Shown here: positions 1-8,688 of the stretch, piece by piece | How the letters are laid out: each line of letters opens with the position of its first letter | Position numbering within the stretch: the first letter of the stretch is position 1 | Origin: IMCC45349 sp047219225 | Lineage (GTDB): Bacteria; Bacteroidota; Bacteroidia; Flavobacteriales; Flavobacteriaceae | DNA: 64,000 bases | Direction: 5' to 3' | Assembly: GCF_047219225.1 (NCBI RefSeq) | Contig: NZ_CP178208.1 | Span: 3,224,001 to 3,288,000 of the forward strand | The notes under the pieces: model-generated | What the model was told of the DNA's origin: nothing | Seen by the model: the letters and a program-made list of their open reading frames with translations, nothing else | Database searches by the model: none | Made by a program: the position numbers and the translations under genes

Positions 1-249
1 ATTTATGGAAAAAGAGATAATGTTTTCTTGATACGCGAGGTAGATGGCGAAAAAAGATATGCTAAGTTTGATTTAACATCAATCAATGTTATGAATTCTC
101 CAAACTACTATTTAACACAAAATGATGTTATTTATGTAGAACCAAATAATGCTAAAGTGAGATCGTCTTCATACAATCAAAACAACGGAGTTATTATTGC
201 TGGAATTTCAACTTTAGCAACCATAGTAGCTATAATTGTGGCAAAATAA
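1..249 (+). CDS. Polysaccharide export protein, C-terminal end (5' partial)
   Basis: The frame is open from base 1 and ends at 249, so only the last 82 codons are present. The visible part has a beta-rich segment, then 'LTQNDVIYVEPNNAKVR', which is typical of the last SLBB/soluble-ligand-binding repeat of Wza-type outer-membrane exporters. A final hydrophobic segment (IIAGISTLATIVAIIVAK) matches the membrane-anchoring tail of Bacteroidota members of this family. The Wzc-like kinase starts 7 bp downstream, the usual gene order for capsule/exopolysaccharide export. Family assignment rests on the tail and the neighbour; the N-terminal lipobox and Poly_export domain lie outside the window. Confidence 0.8.
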   Translation: MYGKRDNVFLIREVDGEKRYAKFDLTSINVMNSPNYYLTQNDVIYVEPNNAKVRSSSYNQNNGVIIAGISTLATIVAIIVAK

Positions 250-256
250 TTAGACA

Positions 257-2608
257 ATGAACAATTTATTAAACGATACATTATTAAGAGAAAAAACGGA
301 TTATTACGTTTCTAAATGGAGATGGATATTAGCAACCCTAATTCTGTTTTTCCTAGCTGGTTTTCTATTCTTAAGATATACCAATCACGAATATAAAACT
401 ACTGCTACTCTTAAGTTTCAAGAAGATTCAAAAGCTAATCAATTACCAGAATTATCACAACTTCAAAATTCAGGATTATTTGCTCAAGGTTTAAATAAAG
501 TTGACGATGAAATTAAAATTTTAACCTCTAAAACTTTAATTGAACAAGTTGTAAGAGACCTTAAATTAAACACGAAATATTACATTTTAGGTAACGTAAA
601 GGCTACTGAATATTTTAATGACCAACCAATAAGTATTACTTTTTTTGAAAATGATTCAATTATAAATAACATAGATGGTTCTTTAATTCTTAAAGTTATC
701 TCTCCTACTAAATTTTCGGTTATTGAGTCAAAATCAAACCATGTTATTGACAATACTTTAAATGAAAGAAGCGAACATTTATTTGGAGAAAAATTCAACT
801 CTCATTTTGGTGAAGTAATAATAACACCAAACATAGGAAATGAAAACTTAGAGATTGGATCAAACTTTATTGTTGAATTAACTTCAATTGATAAGCTTGT
901 AGAATATTACACAAAGAAAATTAAAGTTCAAGCTGCTCAAAATTCAAGCATTATATACATAAACTTAAATGATCACATAAAGCAGCGAGGAGAACTATTC
1001 GTAAATAAATTAATAGAAGTTTACAATAAGGATGTTGTAAACGACAAAGAAGGTGTTGTTAAGGTTACTTCAGATTTTATAAACAACAGACTTAATATTG
1101 TTTCTGACGAATTACAACAAGTTGACCTTACTGCCGAAAACATTAAGAAAAGCAACAGGCTATCTAATCTAGCTTCACAATCAAGCATATTTCTTCAAAA
1201 CGAAAAAGAAAATGAAGCTAAGTTAATTGCCACAACAAATCAAATGCAATTAATAGATTACATGAGTGATTATGTTGCAGATGATTCTAGAGATTCTGAT
1301 TTATTACCTGCCAATGTTGGTATTAATGATAATGGTGTAGCGCAACTAACTAAAAGTCACAACGAGTTAGTATTACAAAGAGATCGTATTTTAAGAAACT
1401 CTAGCGAAAAAAACCCAACTGTTATTAATTTAAACAATCAAATTAATGCACTTAAGGCGAATCTAAATCAGACACTTGACAATTTAAAATCTTCAACAGA
1501 AATAACGCTTAAATCGTTAAGTGCTGAAGAATCTAGAATCAATTCTCAAATTTATTCAGCACCACAAAAGGAACGCCAATTTAGAGATATAACACGTCAA
1601 CAAAGCATTAAAGAATCTTTATATCTATACTTATTACAAAAACGTGAGGAAACTGCCATAATGTTTGGTATGTCTACATCTAACGCAAAAATTGTAGATG
1701 CTGCGTTTAGCTCTAAAAACCCAGTAAATCCAAAACCTTTTATTGTTTATTTAGCAGCATTAATTTTAGGATTAATTGTGCCTTTAATAGTACTTTATAT
1801 TTCTGATTTACTTAACACAAAAGTTCAAAGTAAACTAGACCTTGCTCCTATTAGCGACATTCCTTTTATTGGTGATATTCCTAAATCAAGTAGTAAGAAA
1901 AATAAACGCCTAGTTTCAAAAATAGACTACTCACCTAAAGCAGAAGCTTTTAGAATGATTAGAACAAATATTGAGTTTATTTTAAAAGGGAAAAAGGACA
2001 AACAAGCAAAAACAATTTTTGTTACTTCTACTAAAGCCCAAGAAGGAAAATCACATACATCAATTAATCTTGCTTCTTCTATCTCGTTTTCAGGTAAAAA
2101 AGTATTGTTAGTTGAGACTGATATTAGAGTACCAAAAGTTGAAGACTACTTGAATGTTAAAAACAAACAAGGGCTTACAGATTTTATCAACGACGACAGT
2201 TTATCTATTGCAGATGTAACTACTATAATTAAAGATAATGATAACTTACATGTAATTCCATCTGGAACCATTCCTCCAAACCCTTCGGAGTTATTAATGA
2301 GCGAACGTATTCACGATTTATTTAATCAAGTCAAAAAGAATTACGATTATATTATCGTAGATACAGCTGCTGTAGGATTGGTAACAGATACACTTTTAAT
2401 AAGTGATCATGCAGATATGTTTATTTATGTAGTAAGCGTTAACAATCTTGATAAACGCCAACTACACGTTGCCAAAACTATGTTTGATGAAAAACGATTA
2501 CCAAACATGGCAATGTTACTTAATGGTACCATTAAGAAAAGTGGTTATGGATATGGTTATGGATATGGTACAAAACCAAAAAAGAAAAAATGGTTTAGTT
2601 TTAGTTAA
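257..2608 (+). CDS. Polysaccharide biosynthesis tyrosine autokinase (Wzc-like)
   Basis: 783 aa inner-membrane co-polymerase and BY-kinase that controls chain length and export of capsule or exopolysaccharide. An N-terminal membrane segment (about residues 22-41) precedes a Wzz-type periplasmic domain with a long coiled-coil region (about 260-430). A second membrane segment lies at about 495-515. The cytoplasmic ATPase follows, with a Walker A-like 'STKAQEGKSHTS' (about 593-604), an A' motif 'VLLVETDIRVPK' and a Walker B-type 'YDYIIVDTAAVG'. The C-terminus ends in a tyrosine cluster (GYGYGYGYG) plus lysines, the usual autophosphorylation tail. Length and fusion of the two domains fit the one-piece Wzc form. 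The last codons also form one arm of a hairpin shared with the converging gene. Confidence 0.93.
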   Translation: MNNLLNDTLLREKTDYYVSKWRWILATLILFFLAGFLFLRYTNHEYKTTATLKFQEDSKANQLPELSQLQNSGLFAQGLNKVDDEIKILTSKTLIEQVVRDLKLNTKYYILGNVKATEYFNDQPISITFFENDSIINNIDGSLILKVISPTKFSVIESKSNHVIDNTLNERSEHLFGEKFNSHFGEVIITPNIGNENLEIGSNFIVELTSIDKLVEYYTKKIKVQAAQNSSIIYINLNDHIKQRGELFVNKLIEVYNKDVVNDKEGVVKVTSDFINNRLNIVSDELQQVDLTAENIKKSNRLSNLASQSSIFLQNEKENEAKLIATTNQMQLIDYMSDYVADDSRDSDLLPANVGINDNGVAQLTKSHNELVLQRDRILRNSSEKNPTVINLNNQINALKANLNQTLDNLKSSTEITLKSLSAEESRINSQIYSAPQKERQFRDITRQQSIKESLYLYLLQKREETAIMFGMSTSNAKIVDAAFSSKNPVNPKPFIVYLAALILGLIVPLIVLYISDLLNTKVQSKLDLAPISDIPFIGDIPKSSSKKNKRLVSKIDYSPKAEAFRMIRTNIEFILKGKKDKQAKTIFVTSTKAQEGKSHTSINLASSISFSGKKVLLVETDIRVPKVEDYLNVKNKQGLTDFINDDSLSIADVTTIIKDNDNLHVIPSGTIPPNPSELLMSERIHDLFNQVKKNYDYIIVDTAAVGLVTDTLLISDHADMFIYVVSVNNLDKRQLHVAKTMFDEKRLPNMAMLLNGTIKKSGYGYGYGYGTKPKKKKWFSFS

Positions 2609-2623
2609 TCCTAAAACTAAACC
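2592..2623. terminator. Terminator hairpin built from the 3' ends of two converging genes
   Basis: GGTTTAGTTTTAG (2592-2604) and CTAAAACTAAACC (2611-2623) form a perfect 13-bp inverted repeat with a 6-base loop. It spans both stop codons. On the minus strand it is followed by a U-rich tract (complement of the A-run before 2591), so it should stop proline dehydrogenase transcripts. The plus-direction U-tract is weaker. Confidence 0.65.
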
Positions 2624-3789
2624 TTTCTACGTTTACGCTCTTGCTTAATTAGCGTTAACTCTCTATTAGTTTGTCCAGCTACAGATGTATTTTCTTCTGC
2701 ACGTCTAATTAAATAGGGCATTACATCTTTCACAGGCCCAAATGGCACATATTTAGCTACGTTATAGCCACTTGCAGCAAGATTATAACTAATATGATCA
2801 CTCATACCATAAAGTTGACCAAACCATACTCTATTGTCGTCAATAGATATATTTAGCTCCTTCATTAACTCCATAGCTAAATAGGAACTCTCTTCATTAT
2901 GAGTACCTACAAATAAAGAAATATCATCAATATTATTTAAAATATAAGTCAGTGTATTATTAAAATTGTCGTCTGTAGCTTGTTTATCTACACAAATTGG
3001 CGACTTATACCCTTTTTCTTTAGCACGCTCTCTTTCTTTCTCCATATAAGCACCTCTAACTATTTTATAACCTAGCTTATATCCTCCAACTTTTGCACGC
3101 TTATGAGCTTCTTTTAAATGCTCTAATCGATCCCAACGATACGTTTGTAATGTGTTATATACAATAGCTTTTTCAGTATTGTACTTTCTCATCATATCTT
3201 CTAACAAATCATCTGCAGCATCTTGCATCCAGCTTTCTTCAGCATCTATCAATATCTCAACATCCCTTTCTTTCCCCAATTTACACACTTTATCAAAACG
3301 CTCCTCTAGTCTATCCCATTCAGCCTGCTCTTCTGGTGTAAAAGCTAATCCCTCTCCTTTCTTTTGATATAAATAAAAACGCCCAAATCCTGTTGGTTTA
3401 AAAACAGCAATTGGCATTGCTTCTTTTTCATGAGCAAACTCAATAAGTTCCAACGTTTTATTCATTGCTAAATCAAACTGTACATCTTCCTCTTTCCCTT
3501 CAACCGAATAATCTAAAACAGAAGACACTCCTTTTTCATACATCTTATCAATAACAGGCAAACAGTCGTCTTCACTTACTCCACCACAAAAATGATCAAA
3601 CACTGTAGACCTGATTAATCCTTCTACTGGCAAATGTGCTTTTAAAGCAAAATTAGTAGCTGCAGTACCAATTCTCACTAAAGGTTCATGAGATATCATT
3701 TTAAATAAGAAGTAAGCTCTTTCAAGCTCTGAATCGCTTTTTAACTGAAAAGCAATTTCTGTATTGTCAAATTTTTTTGCTTCAGACAT
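2617..3789 (-). CDS. Proline dehydrogenase
   Basis: 390 aa monofunctional FAD-dependent proline dehydrogenase, oxidising L-proline to 1-pyrroline-5-carboxylate. The TIM-barrel signatures are present: 'VGGYKLGYKIVRGAYMEKER' at about 232-251 and 'KQATDDNFNNTL' shortly after, then 'LFVGTHNEES' and 'WFGQLYGMSDHI'. The C-terminal 'YLIRRAEENTSV' substrate/flavin motif is intact. Size matches the Bacteroidota stand-alone enzyme, not the bifunctional PutA. The gene stands alone. A TATCTTTG-type -7 box can be read on the minus strand at 3807-3814. Confidence 0.93.
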   Translation of the reverse strand: MSEAKKFDNTEIAFQLKSDSELERAYFLFKMISHEPLVRIGTAATNFALKAHLPVEGLIRSTVFDHFCGGVSEDDCLPVIDKMYEKGVSSVLDYSVEGKEEDVQFDLAMNKTLELIEFAHEKEAMPIAVFKPTGFGRFYLYQKKGEGLAFTPEEQAEWDRLEERFDKVCKLGKERDVEILIDAEESWMQDAADDLLEDMMRKYNTEKAIVYNTLQTYRWDRLEHLKEAHKRAKVGGYKLGYKIVRGAYMEKERERAKEKGYKSPICVDKQATDDNFNNTLTYILNNIDDISLFVGTHNEESSYLAMELMKELNISIDDNRVWFGQLYGMSDHISYNLAASGYNVAKYVPFGPVKDVMPYLIRRAEENTSVAGQTNRELTLIKQERKRRKV

Positions 3790-3884
3790 ATTCTAAAATT
3801 TTATAACAAAGATATTTATTAGTAAAATACTTTTTTAATATTTTTCTACTTATTTTCACGCCCTAAATAAGGTATTATAGCATC

Positions 3885-4952
3885 ATGAAATCTATACTAA
3901 CAAAAAATTACGCAATCCATTTTAATTCAACTTGTTACGAAAGATTAAACTCTTTTATTGCAGACTCTAATTTTTCTAAAATTTTTGTTTTAGTGGATTC
4001 TAATACGCACAAGTATTGTTTGCCTTATTTTTTATCAAACATTACAGCTTCAGCAAACTTTGAAATAATAGAAATCGAGTCTGGTGAAATTCACAAAACC
4101 ATTGATACATGCGTTGGAGTGTGGAATGCTTTATCCGAGTTAGATGCCGACAGAAAATCACTAATAATCAATGTTGGTGGTGGTGTTGTTACAGATTTAG
4201 GAGGTTTTGTAGCCTCTACTTTTAGACGTGGCATAAAATACATTAATGTACCAACAACACTACTTGCTATGGTAGATGCTTCTGTTGGAGGTAAAACAGG
4301 TGTAGATTTAGGCACTTTAAAAAACCAAATTGGCGTCGTTAATTTTAGCGAAATGGTACTTGTTGATTCTCATTTTTTAGATTCACTACCACAAAATGAA
4401 ATGCGTTCTGGTTTAGCAGAAATGCTTAAACATGGTTTAATTCATAGTGAAACTTACTGGAACGATTTAAACAACTTAAACGCTCTTACCTTAGATGATT
4501 TAGAAAAGTTAATACACGAATCAATAGTCATAAAGAATAATATTGTTTCTATAGACCCAAACGAAAATGGTTTACGAAAAACATTAAACTATGGACATAC
4601 ACTTGGGCATGCCATAGAATCTTTTTGTTTAGAGAATGAAAACAAAACAACTTTATTGCATGGAGAAGCTATTGTTATTGGAATGATACTAGCGACTTAC
4701 CTATCTTATGAACTTGTAGGTTTCCCTGAAAACAAACTACACGATATCAAAAATGCTTTAGTAAAACTATACGGAAAGACCAACTTTAATACTGATGAAA
4801 TCAATGCAATTATTGAACTAATGAAGTTTGATAAAAAGAATTCATATGGCAATATTAACTTTGTACTATTAGAAGATATAGGAAAGGCGAAAATTGATCA
4901 AATAGTTTCCAACGAACTGATTCATAAAGCATTTAATTACTACCAAGCTTAG
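3885..4952 (+). CDS. aroB: 3-dehydroquinate synthase
   Basis: 355 aa NAD- and metal-dependent enzyme converting DAHP to 3-dehydroquinate, the second shikimate step. Diagnostic motifs are the NAD-binding 'GGGVVTDLGGFVAST' (about 99-113), 'PTTLLAMVDASVGGKTGVD' (about 124-142), and the metal-ligand segments 'SGLAEMLKHGLI' and 'NYGHTLGHAIE'. The second His ligand region, 'LLHGEAIVIGM', is also intact. Length fits the family. It is divergent from proline dehydrogenase and does not sit with other aro genes in this window. Confidence 0.95.
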   Translation: MKSILTKNYAIHFNSTCYERLNSFIADSNFSKIFVLVDSNTHKYCLPYFLSNITASANFEIIEIESGEIHKTIDTCVGVWNALSELDADRKSLIINVGGGVVTDLGGFVASTFRRGIKYINVPTTLLAMVDASVGGKTGVDLGTLKNQIGVVNFSEMVLVDSHFLDSLPQNEMRSGLAEMLKHGLIHSETYWNDLNNLNALTLDDLEKLIHESIVIKNNIVSIDPNENGLRKTLNYGHTLGHAIESFCLENENKTTLLHGEAIVIGMILATYLSYELVGFPENKLHDIKNALVKLYGKTNFNTDEINAIIELMKFDKKNSYGNINFVLLEDIGKAKIDQIVSNELIHKAFNYYQA

Positions 4953-5060
4953 ATTTCTGATATGATTTTCATTTAATTTTCGTAAAACGAATTAAAATAA
5001 TTCGTAAATTAGTTACGCATGATTATGCATAGTTTAAGTCTAACTAAAATGCAAATTATG

Positions 5061-5333
5061 ATGAAACGAGTAATTATTGATTATAAAAAATTAACTCCTG
5101 AAATTTTAACTCTTTTAACCCAAAAATTTCCTGACGGTTATGGAGATAAAGACATTATTGTCTTTGACGACCATCACAACCAAACTATTGAAGCTGTAGA
5201 AGTAAAAACAAAAGACACTATTTACTTAGTAAAAGTTGGTTCAAAATTACACTACACTATGACAAACTTTGATAATGCCTTAGAAGGAAAAGATGTTAAA
5301 GATTTAAATATTAAAGAGGATCTAAATGACTAA
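5061..5333 (+). CDS. Conserved small protein of unknown function
   Basis: About 90 aa if started at the ATG at 5061 (MKRVIIDYKKL); upstream in-frame ATGs at 5019, 5049 and 5058 exist but look non-conserved. The sequence is acidic and soluble, with 'LTQKFPDGYGDKDIIVF' and 'EAVEVKTKDTIYLVKV', resembling a short alpha/beta protein often seen in Flavobacteriaceae. No catalytic motif is recognisable. Its stop codon overlaps that of the converging DinB-like gene by 4 bases. Confidence 0.7.
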   Translation: MKRVIIDYKKLTPEILTLLTQKFPDGYGDKDIIVFDDHHNQTIEAVEVKTKDTIYLVKVGSKLHYTMTNFDNALEGKDVKDLNIKEDLND

Positions 5334-5851
5334 TTAGCTAAATAACGCTCTTTAATTATATTACAATGGTGCACTTCGTGTCCTACCACTATAAAACCTA
5401 TGGCTCTTACCGAAAGTGGTAAATTATTAGCATTTCCTATTTGTAATAACATTTTAGTAGTAAAACTAGAAAACATTGCAATAGTACTCAACCTCTGAGT
5501 TTGATATTCTTTTATTAAGCTTTTTAGCGACCTATTATTAGCGTGAGATACATCTACATAATCATTATGCTCAAAACCTGGAAGTAAGGTTTTATCCTCT
5601 CTTGCAAATCGTAACGCTCTATAAGCAAATATACGTTCAACATCAATTATATGCTGCAATAACTCTTTAATTGTCCATTTACCCTCAGCGTAGCTATAAA
5701 TAGACTGCGCTTCTGTTATATCATTAAAAAAGGACATAACCGTTTCATAGCTTGCTTCCAAACTATCTAACAAGTCTAAATCACCTGAAAGATTTATATA
5801 GTGCGCATAATACGCTCCAAATTCATTTGCTTGTAATTCTGTTGATTTCAT
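5330..5851 (-). CDS. DinB / YfiT-like four-helix-bundle protein
   Basis: 173 aa all-alpha protein of the DinB superfamily (putative metal-dependent thiol hydrolase/transferase fold). 'WTIKELLQHIIDVERIFAYRALRFARED' contains the first helix-borne His, and 'GFIVVGHEVHHCNIIKERYL' carries the HExxHH-like pair that binds metal in this fold. The substrate cannot be predicted. The gene ends head-on against the small gene at 5061-5333 with a 4-base stop overlap and lies downstream of the Lrp gene behind a terminator. Confidence 0.83.
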   Translation of the reverse strand: MKSTELQANEFGAYYAHYINLSGDLDLLDSLEASYETVMSFFNDITEAQSIYSYAEGKWTIKELLQHIIDVERIFAYRALRFAREDKTLLPGFEHNDYVDVSHANNRSLKSLIKEYQTQRLSTIAMFSSFTTKMLLQIGNANNLPLSVRAIGFIVVGHEVHHCNIIKERYLAN

Positions 5852-5874
5852 TTTATTTTTTTCTTAAAACTAAT

Positions 5875-5911
5875 AAAAAAGCCCTTTACCTATTAAGTAA
5901 AGGGCTTTTTT
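5875..5911 (-). terminator. Intrinsic terminator of the Lrp-family gene
   Basis: GCCCTTTAC (5881-5889) pairs with GTAAAGGGC (5897-5905), a perfect 9-bp stem with a 7-base loop, flanked by A6 and T6 tracts. It lies directly after the minus-strand Lrp gene and before the DinB-like gene, separating the two transcripts. Confidence 0.8.
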
Positions 5912-5926
5912 ATATCTATAGACCAA

Positions 5927-6406
5927 TTATAATTCGCTAAAGATAGAATGCATTAAGCGTTTTTTATCATTAATACTTTCCTCTAAAGAAATCATGGTTT
6001 CAGTTCTATAAACTCCATCAATATCATCTAATTGAAAGATTACCTCTTTAGCATGCTTAGTATCTTTTGCTCTAATTTTACAGAAAATATTAAACTTTCC
6101 AGTTGTTATGTGTGCTACAGTAACATGTGGAATGCCATTAATACGCTCTAAAACAAATTTTGTTTGTGATGTGTTTTGTAAAAAAACACCAACATAAGCT
6201 ATAAATGAATAACCTAATTTTTGGTAATCTAAAGTTAATGATGATCCTTTAATAATACCTGCGTCCTCCATCTTCTTCACTCTTACATGAACTGTTCCTG
6301 CAGAGATTAATAATTTTTTTGCGATATCTGTAAAAGGAATTCTTGTGTTATCTATCAACATGTCAAGAATTTGATGATCAATTTCGTCTAATCTGAATTT
6401 CCCCAT
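5927..6406 (-). CDS. Lrp/AsnC family transcriptional regulator
   Basis: 159 aa. Residues 1-60 form the winged HTH ('RLDEIDHQILDMLIDNTRIPFTDIAKKLLISAGTVHVRVKKME'), and 70-150 form the RAM/AsnC ligand-binding domain ('SFIAYVGVFLQ', 'VTVAHITTGKFNIFCKIRAKD', 'IDGVYRTETMISLEES'). Such regulators sense amino acids and usually autoregulate. No target is obvious from the neighbours. Length and domain order are normal. Confidence 0.9.
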   Translation of the reverse strand: MGKFRLDEIDHQILDMLIDNTRIPFTDIAKKLLISAGTVHVRVKKMEDAGIIKGSSLTLDYQKLGYSFIAYVGVFLQNTSQTKFVLERINGIPHVTVAHITTGKFNIFCKIRAKDTKHAKEVIFQLDDIDGVYRTETMISLEESINDKKRLMHSIFSEL

Positions 6407-6470
6407 TTATTTGTACTTTTTTTAAATATAAAACAAAAATAAGAGATTTTTAATAAAGAAAATGCACTTA

Positions 6471-7634
6471 TTAACGTTTTTTATCCACTTTTAATGAGAA
6501 TAATTCATTATTAATCAACACGAAATCGTTTTCGGAATCTATTTTCAACTGTACTCCAGACACATCCAACACCGCATTATTATTAGCATCAAGCTCTTTA
6601 TGAGCGTAAAATCCTGTTAAATCAGAAATTTTTTCAATTTTAGGTAAAAACACTACCTTCTCATTATCAAGCATTTCCAAATATTGCACTGCAACATCTG
6701 TTTTTACAGTTTCTTCACCTTTTAATACAGATGCATTTCTAATAATTACATCATAAAACAACTTCTTATTTTCTGGTATACTTAAGTATGATTCATACTT
6801 AGAACCTGAAACATCATTTGAAGCAATGTATTTCAGCGATACTAACAATGACATATAAATCAATCTCCTAACCTCTTCTCTTTCGTAATCTTCTTTATAA
6901 TGACCAGCTTCAAATAAAATAGTTGGAATGTTTAGTGTTTGTAGAGTATCACCAACACAATTAATGTTGTAAGCATCATCATAAACACCAATTTGATTAG
7001 GTATTTCTTTCTGTAAACTAGCATTAATAACACTAATTACCTCCATAGCCTTCTTCCTAGTTTCAGTAATAGTACACTCACTATCTTGAGCAGGAGCTAA
7101 AAAACTTAAGGTAGCAACTTTATTATTATTTCCAGCGCTAAATATAGTACGTTGACCATGTAAATTAAAACAAAAATCAGGCTTAAACGTATCATAAACA
7201 TCTTTTAAAACTAAACTTTCAGGTTGTGTTAAGCTTTGAGCATCTCTGTTTAAATCAATATTATTAGCGTTTACTCTAGTATATGCTTTTGCACCATCTG
7301 GATTTAATATTGGAATTATATATAATGTACAATTATCAACTACTTCATTTAACAATTGACTATCCATGCTATTAAACATATCAAACAAAGCCTTTGTTGT
7401 GGTTGACTCATTTCCGTGCATTTGCGACCACATTAAAACCTTTTTCTGCCCTGTACCAACTTTTACTCCATAAATAGGTAAACCATTTACTGAACTTCCA
7501 ATTTGATTTACTTCAAAGCTTTCCGAAAGATTTTTCAGCAATGGCTCAATATGAAAATTGGTAATATATCGATGATATAAATGAGGTGATTTACATCTAT
7601 TGAATAACTCTAAAATTGACTTGTTTAATTCCAT
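6471..7634 (-). CDS. M14-family zinc carboxypeptidase
   Basis: 387 aa when started at the ATG at 7634 (MELNKSILELF). A start at 7691 would add a hydrophobic stretch and would read through a TTTAC-N4-GTAAA operator and a possible -7 box, so I reject it. Zn-ligand motif 'SQMHGNESTTT' (H and E) is at about 90, 'IDLNRDAQ' follows, and the third ligand is in 'CFNLHGQRTIF'. The catalytic Glu region is 'PTILFEAGHYKEDYERE'. There is no signal peptide, so a cytoplasmic peptidase/amidohydrolase acting on small peptides is likely. It diverges from the XRE regulator. Confidence 0.85.
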   Translation of the reverse strand: MELNKSILELFNRCKSPHLYHRYITNFHIEPLLKNLSESFEVNQIGSSVNGLPIYGVKVGTGQKKVLMWSQMHGNESTTTKALFDMFNSMDSQLLNEVVDNCTLYIIPILNPDGAKAYTRVNANNIDLNRDAQSLTQPESLVLKDVYDTFKPDFCFNLHGQRTIFSAGNNNKVATLSFLAPAQDSECTITETRKKAMEVISVINASLQKEIPNQIGVYDDAYNINCVGDTLQTLNIPTILFEAGHYKEDYEREEVRRLIYMSLLVSLKYIASNDVSGSKYESYLSIPENKKLFYDVIIRNASVLKGEETVKTDVAVQYLEMLDNEKVVFLPKIEKISDLTGFYAHKELDANNNAVLDVSGVQLKIDSENDFVLINNELFSLKVDKKR

Positions 7635-7671
7635 AAATAAATATTGGGTTACAAAAATAAACAAACTAAAT

Positions 7672-7685
7672 TTTACATTTGTAAA
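7672..7685. promoter_or_regulatory. Candidate operator, exact TTTAC-N4-GTAAA inverted repeat
   Basis: TTTACATTTGTAAA lies about 40 bp upstream of the M14 peptidase start. The same inverted repeat occurs at 7910-7923 and 43578-43591, with one-mismatch copies at 7705-7718 and 7873-7886. The adjacent XRE protein is the obvious candidate binder. Confidence 0.5.
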
Positions 7686-7704
7686 CACCAAAACTCGCCA
7701 TTTA

Positions 7705-7718
7705 ATTACGTTTGTAAA
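7705..7718. promoter_or_regulatory. Candidate operator, one-mismatch copy
   Basis: ATTACGTTTGTAAA differs at one arm position from TTTAC-N4-GTAAA. It lies 20 bp from the exact copy at 7672-7685, about two helical turns, suggesting cooperative binding. Confidence 0.35.
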
Positions 7719-7851
7719 CTAATTACATATATAAAACACATAATAAACAACCAAACTCACCATGTACTAAATAAAAATCTTATTTTCAGATAGTTAGAAG
7801 CACTTATATAAAGCTTATAGTTAATTAAAAATAATACTTTTACAAATAATA

Positions 7852-7886
7852 TTGCATTGTAAAACAATAAAGTTTACATTTGTAAC
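7852..7886 (+). promoter_or_regulatory. Promoter of the XRE gene with overlapping operator
   Basis: TTG (7852-7854), a 20-bp spacer and TACATTTG (7875-7882) match the Bacteroidota TTTG/TANNTTTG promoter. TTTACATTTGTAAC (7873-7886), a one-mismatch copy of the repeated inverted repeat, covers the -7 box, so a bound protein would block RNA polymerase. Confidence 0.6.
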
Positions 7887-7909
7887 AACAATAAGCATCA
7901 CACTTATAT

Positions 7910-7923
7910 TTTACAATGGTAAA
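7910..7923. promoter_or_regulatory. Candidate operator over the XRE start codon
   Basis: TTTAC (7910-7914), AATG, GTAAA (7919-7923) is an exact copy of the inverted repeat. It includes the ATG at 7916, consistent with autoregulation. Confidence 0.4.
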
Positions 7924-8290
7924 CAATTCAGATTTCATTAAAAGACTAGAAAAAGTAATGAAATATTACAGCTTAAGTGCATCTGCTTTTGCTGAAAAAA
8001 TTGGTGTACAGCGTTCTAGTATTTCTCATATTTTATCTGGAAGAAATAAACCTAGTTTAGAATTTACAATGAAGATCCTTACCTCCTTTCCCGAGGTGGA
8101 TTTGTATTGGCTATTAAATGGAAAAGGTAACTTTCCTAAAGAAGAAGAAAATAAACAATCAATAGATTCTACTTCAAATTTTACAAATCAAGTTCAAACC
8201 AAAATTCAAAACCCTACTCCTACAAATTCAGAAATTGAACGCATTGTTATTTTTTACAAGGATGGAAGTTTTAAAAATTTCGAAAATTAA
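7916..8290 (+). CDS. XRE-family helix-turn-helix regulator
   Basis: 124 aa. Residues 5-65 are a Cro/C1-type HTH ('FIKRLEKVMKYYSLSASAFA', then 'EKIGVQRSSISHILSGRNKP' as the recognition helix region). 'FPEVDLYWLLNGKG' follows, a signature of flavobacterial members. The remainder is a polar linker ending in 'IVIFYKDGSFKNFEN'. The gene is surrounded by repeated TTTAC-N4-GTAAA sites, suggesting autoregulation. There are no phage genes nearby, so a host regulator is more likely than a prophage repressor. Confidence 0.88.
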   Translation: MVNNSDFIKRLEKVMKYYSLSASAFAEKIGVQRSSISHILSGRNKPSLEFTMKILTSFPEVDLYWLLNGKGNFPKEEENKQSIDSTSNFTNQVQTKIQNPTPTNSEIERIVIFYKDGSFKNFEN

Positions 8291-8314
8291 GTATTAGTTT
8301 CTTAATTTTACTGC

Positions 8315-8686
8315 ATGAAAAAATTATGCTACTTAATTCTTATTCTTTTCTGTTTTAGCTGCTATAACATTGAACGTAATTGTAACGATTATAAAACAGG
8401 ATCATTTCAAAGCCATATTACAATAAACGATAAAGATTACAAATCTACCTTTATTAGAACTGATAGTCTACAAGTAGAAACTTTTGAAGGAAAAACAGAC
8501 TCGTCAACTGTGAGGTGGATTAATGATTGTGAAGTTGTTTTTAGAACTATCAATCCTAAAAACATGGCTGAACAAAAAGATATTCACCTAAAGATACTTA
8601 CTACAACAGATTCGAGCTATACATTTGAATACAGTTACGTTGGAGAGACAAAAAAACAAAAAGGCACAGCTATTAAAACAAAATAA
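8315..8686 (+). CDS. Small lipoprotein of unknown function
   Basis: 123 aa. The N-terminus 'MKKLCYLILILFCFSCYNIE' is a type II signal peptide with a lipobox-like 'CFSC', so the mature protein is probably lipid-anchored. The remainder looks like a small beta-sandwich or half-barrel ('TGSFQSHITINDKDYKSTFI', then 'WINDCEVVFRTINPKN'). DNA-structure and enzyme motifs are absent. It sits 24 bp after the XRE gene and 2 bp before the TerC gene, so it may be cotranscribed. Confidence 0.7.
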   Translation: MKKLCYLILILFCFSCYNIERNCNDYKTGSFQSHITINDKDYKSTFIRTDSLQVETFEGKTDSSTVRWINDCEVVFRTINPKNMAEQKDIHLKILTTTDSSYTFEYSYVGETKKQKGTAIKTK

Positions 8687-8688
8687 AC

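Noticed and set aside
7916..8290. XRE protein as a prophage repressor
   Set aside because: No phage structural, replication or integrase genes occur nearby and the neighbours are housekeeping genes.
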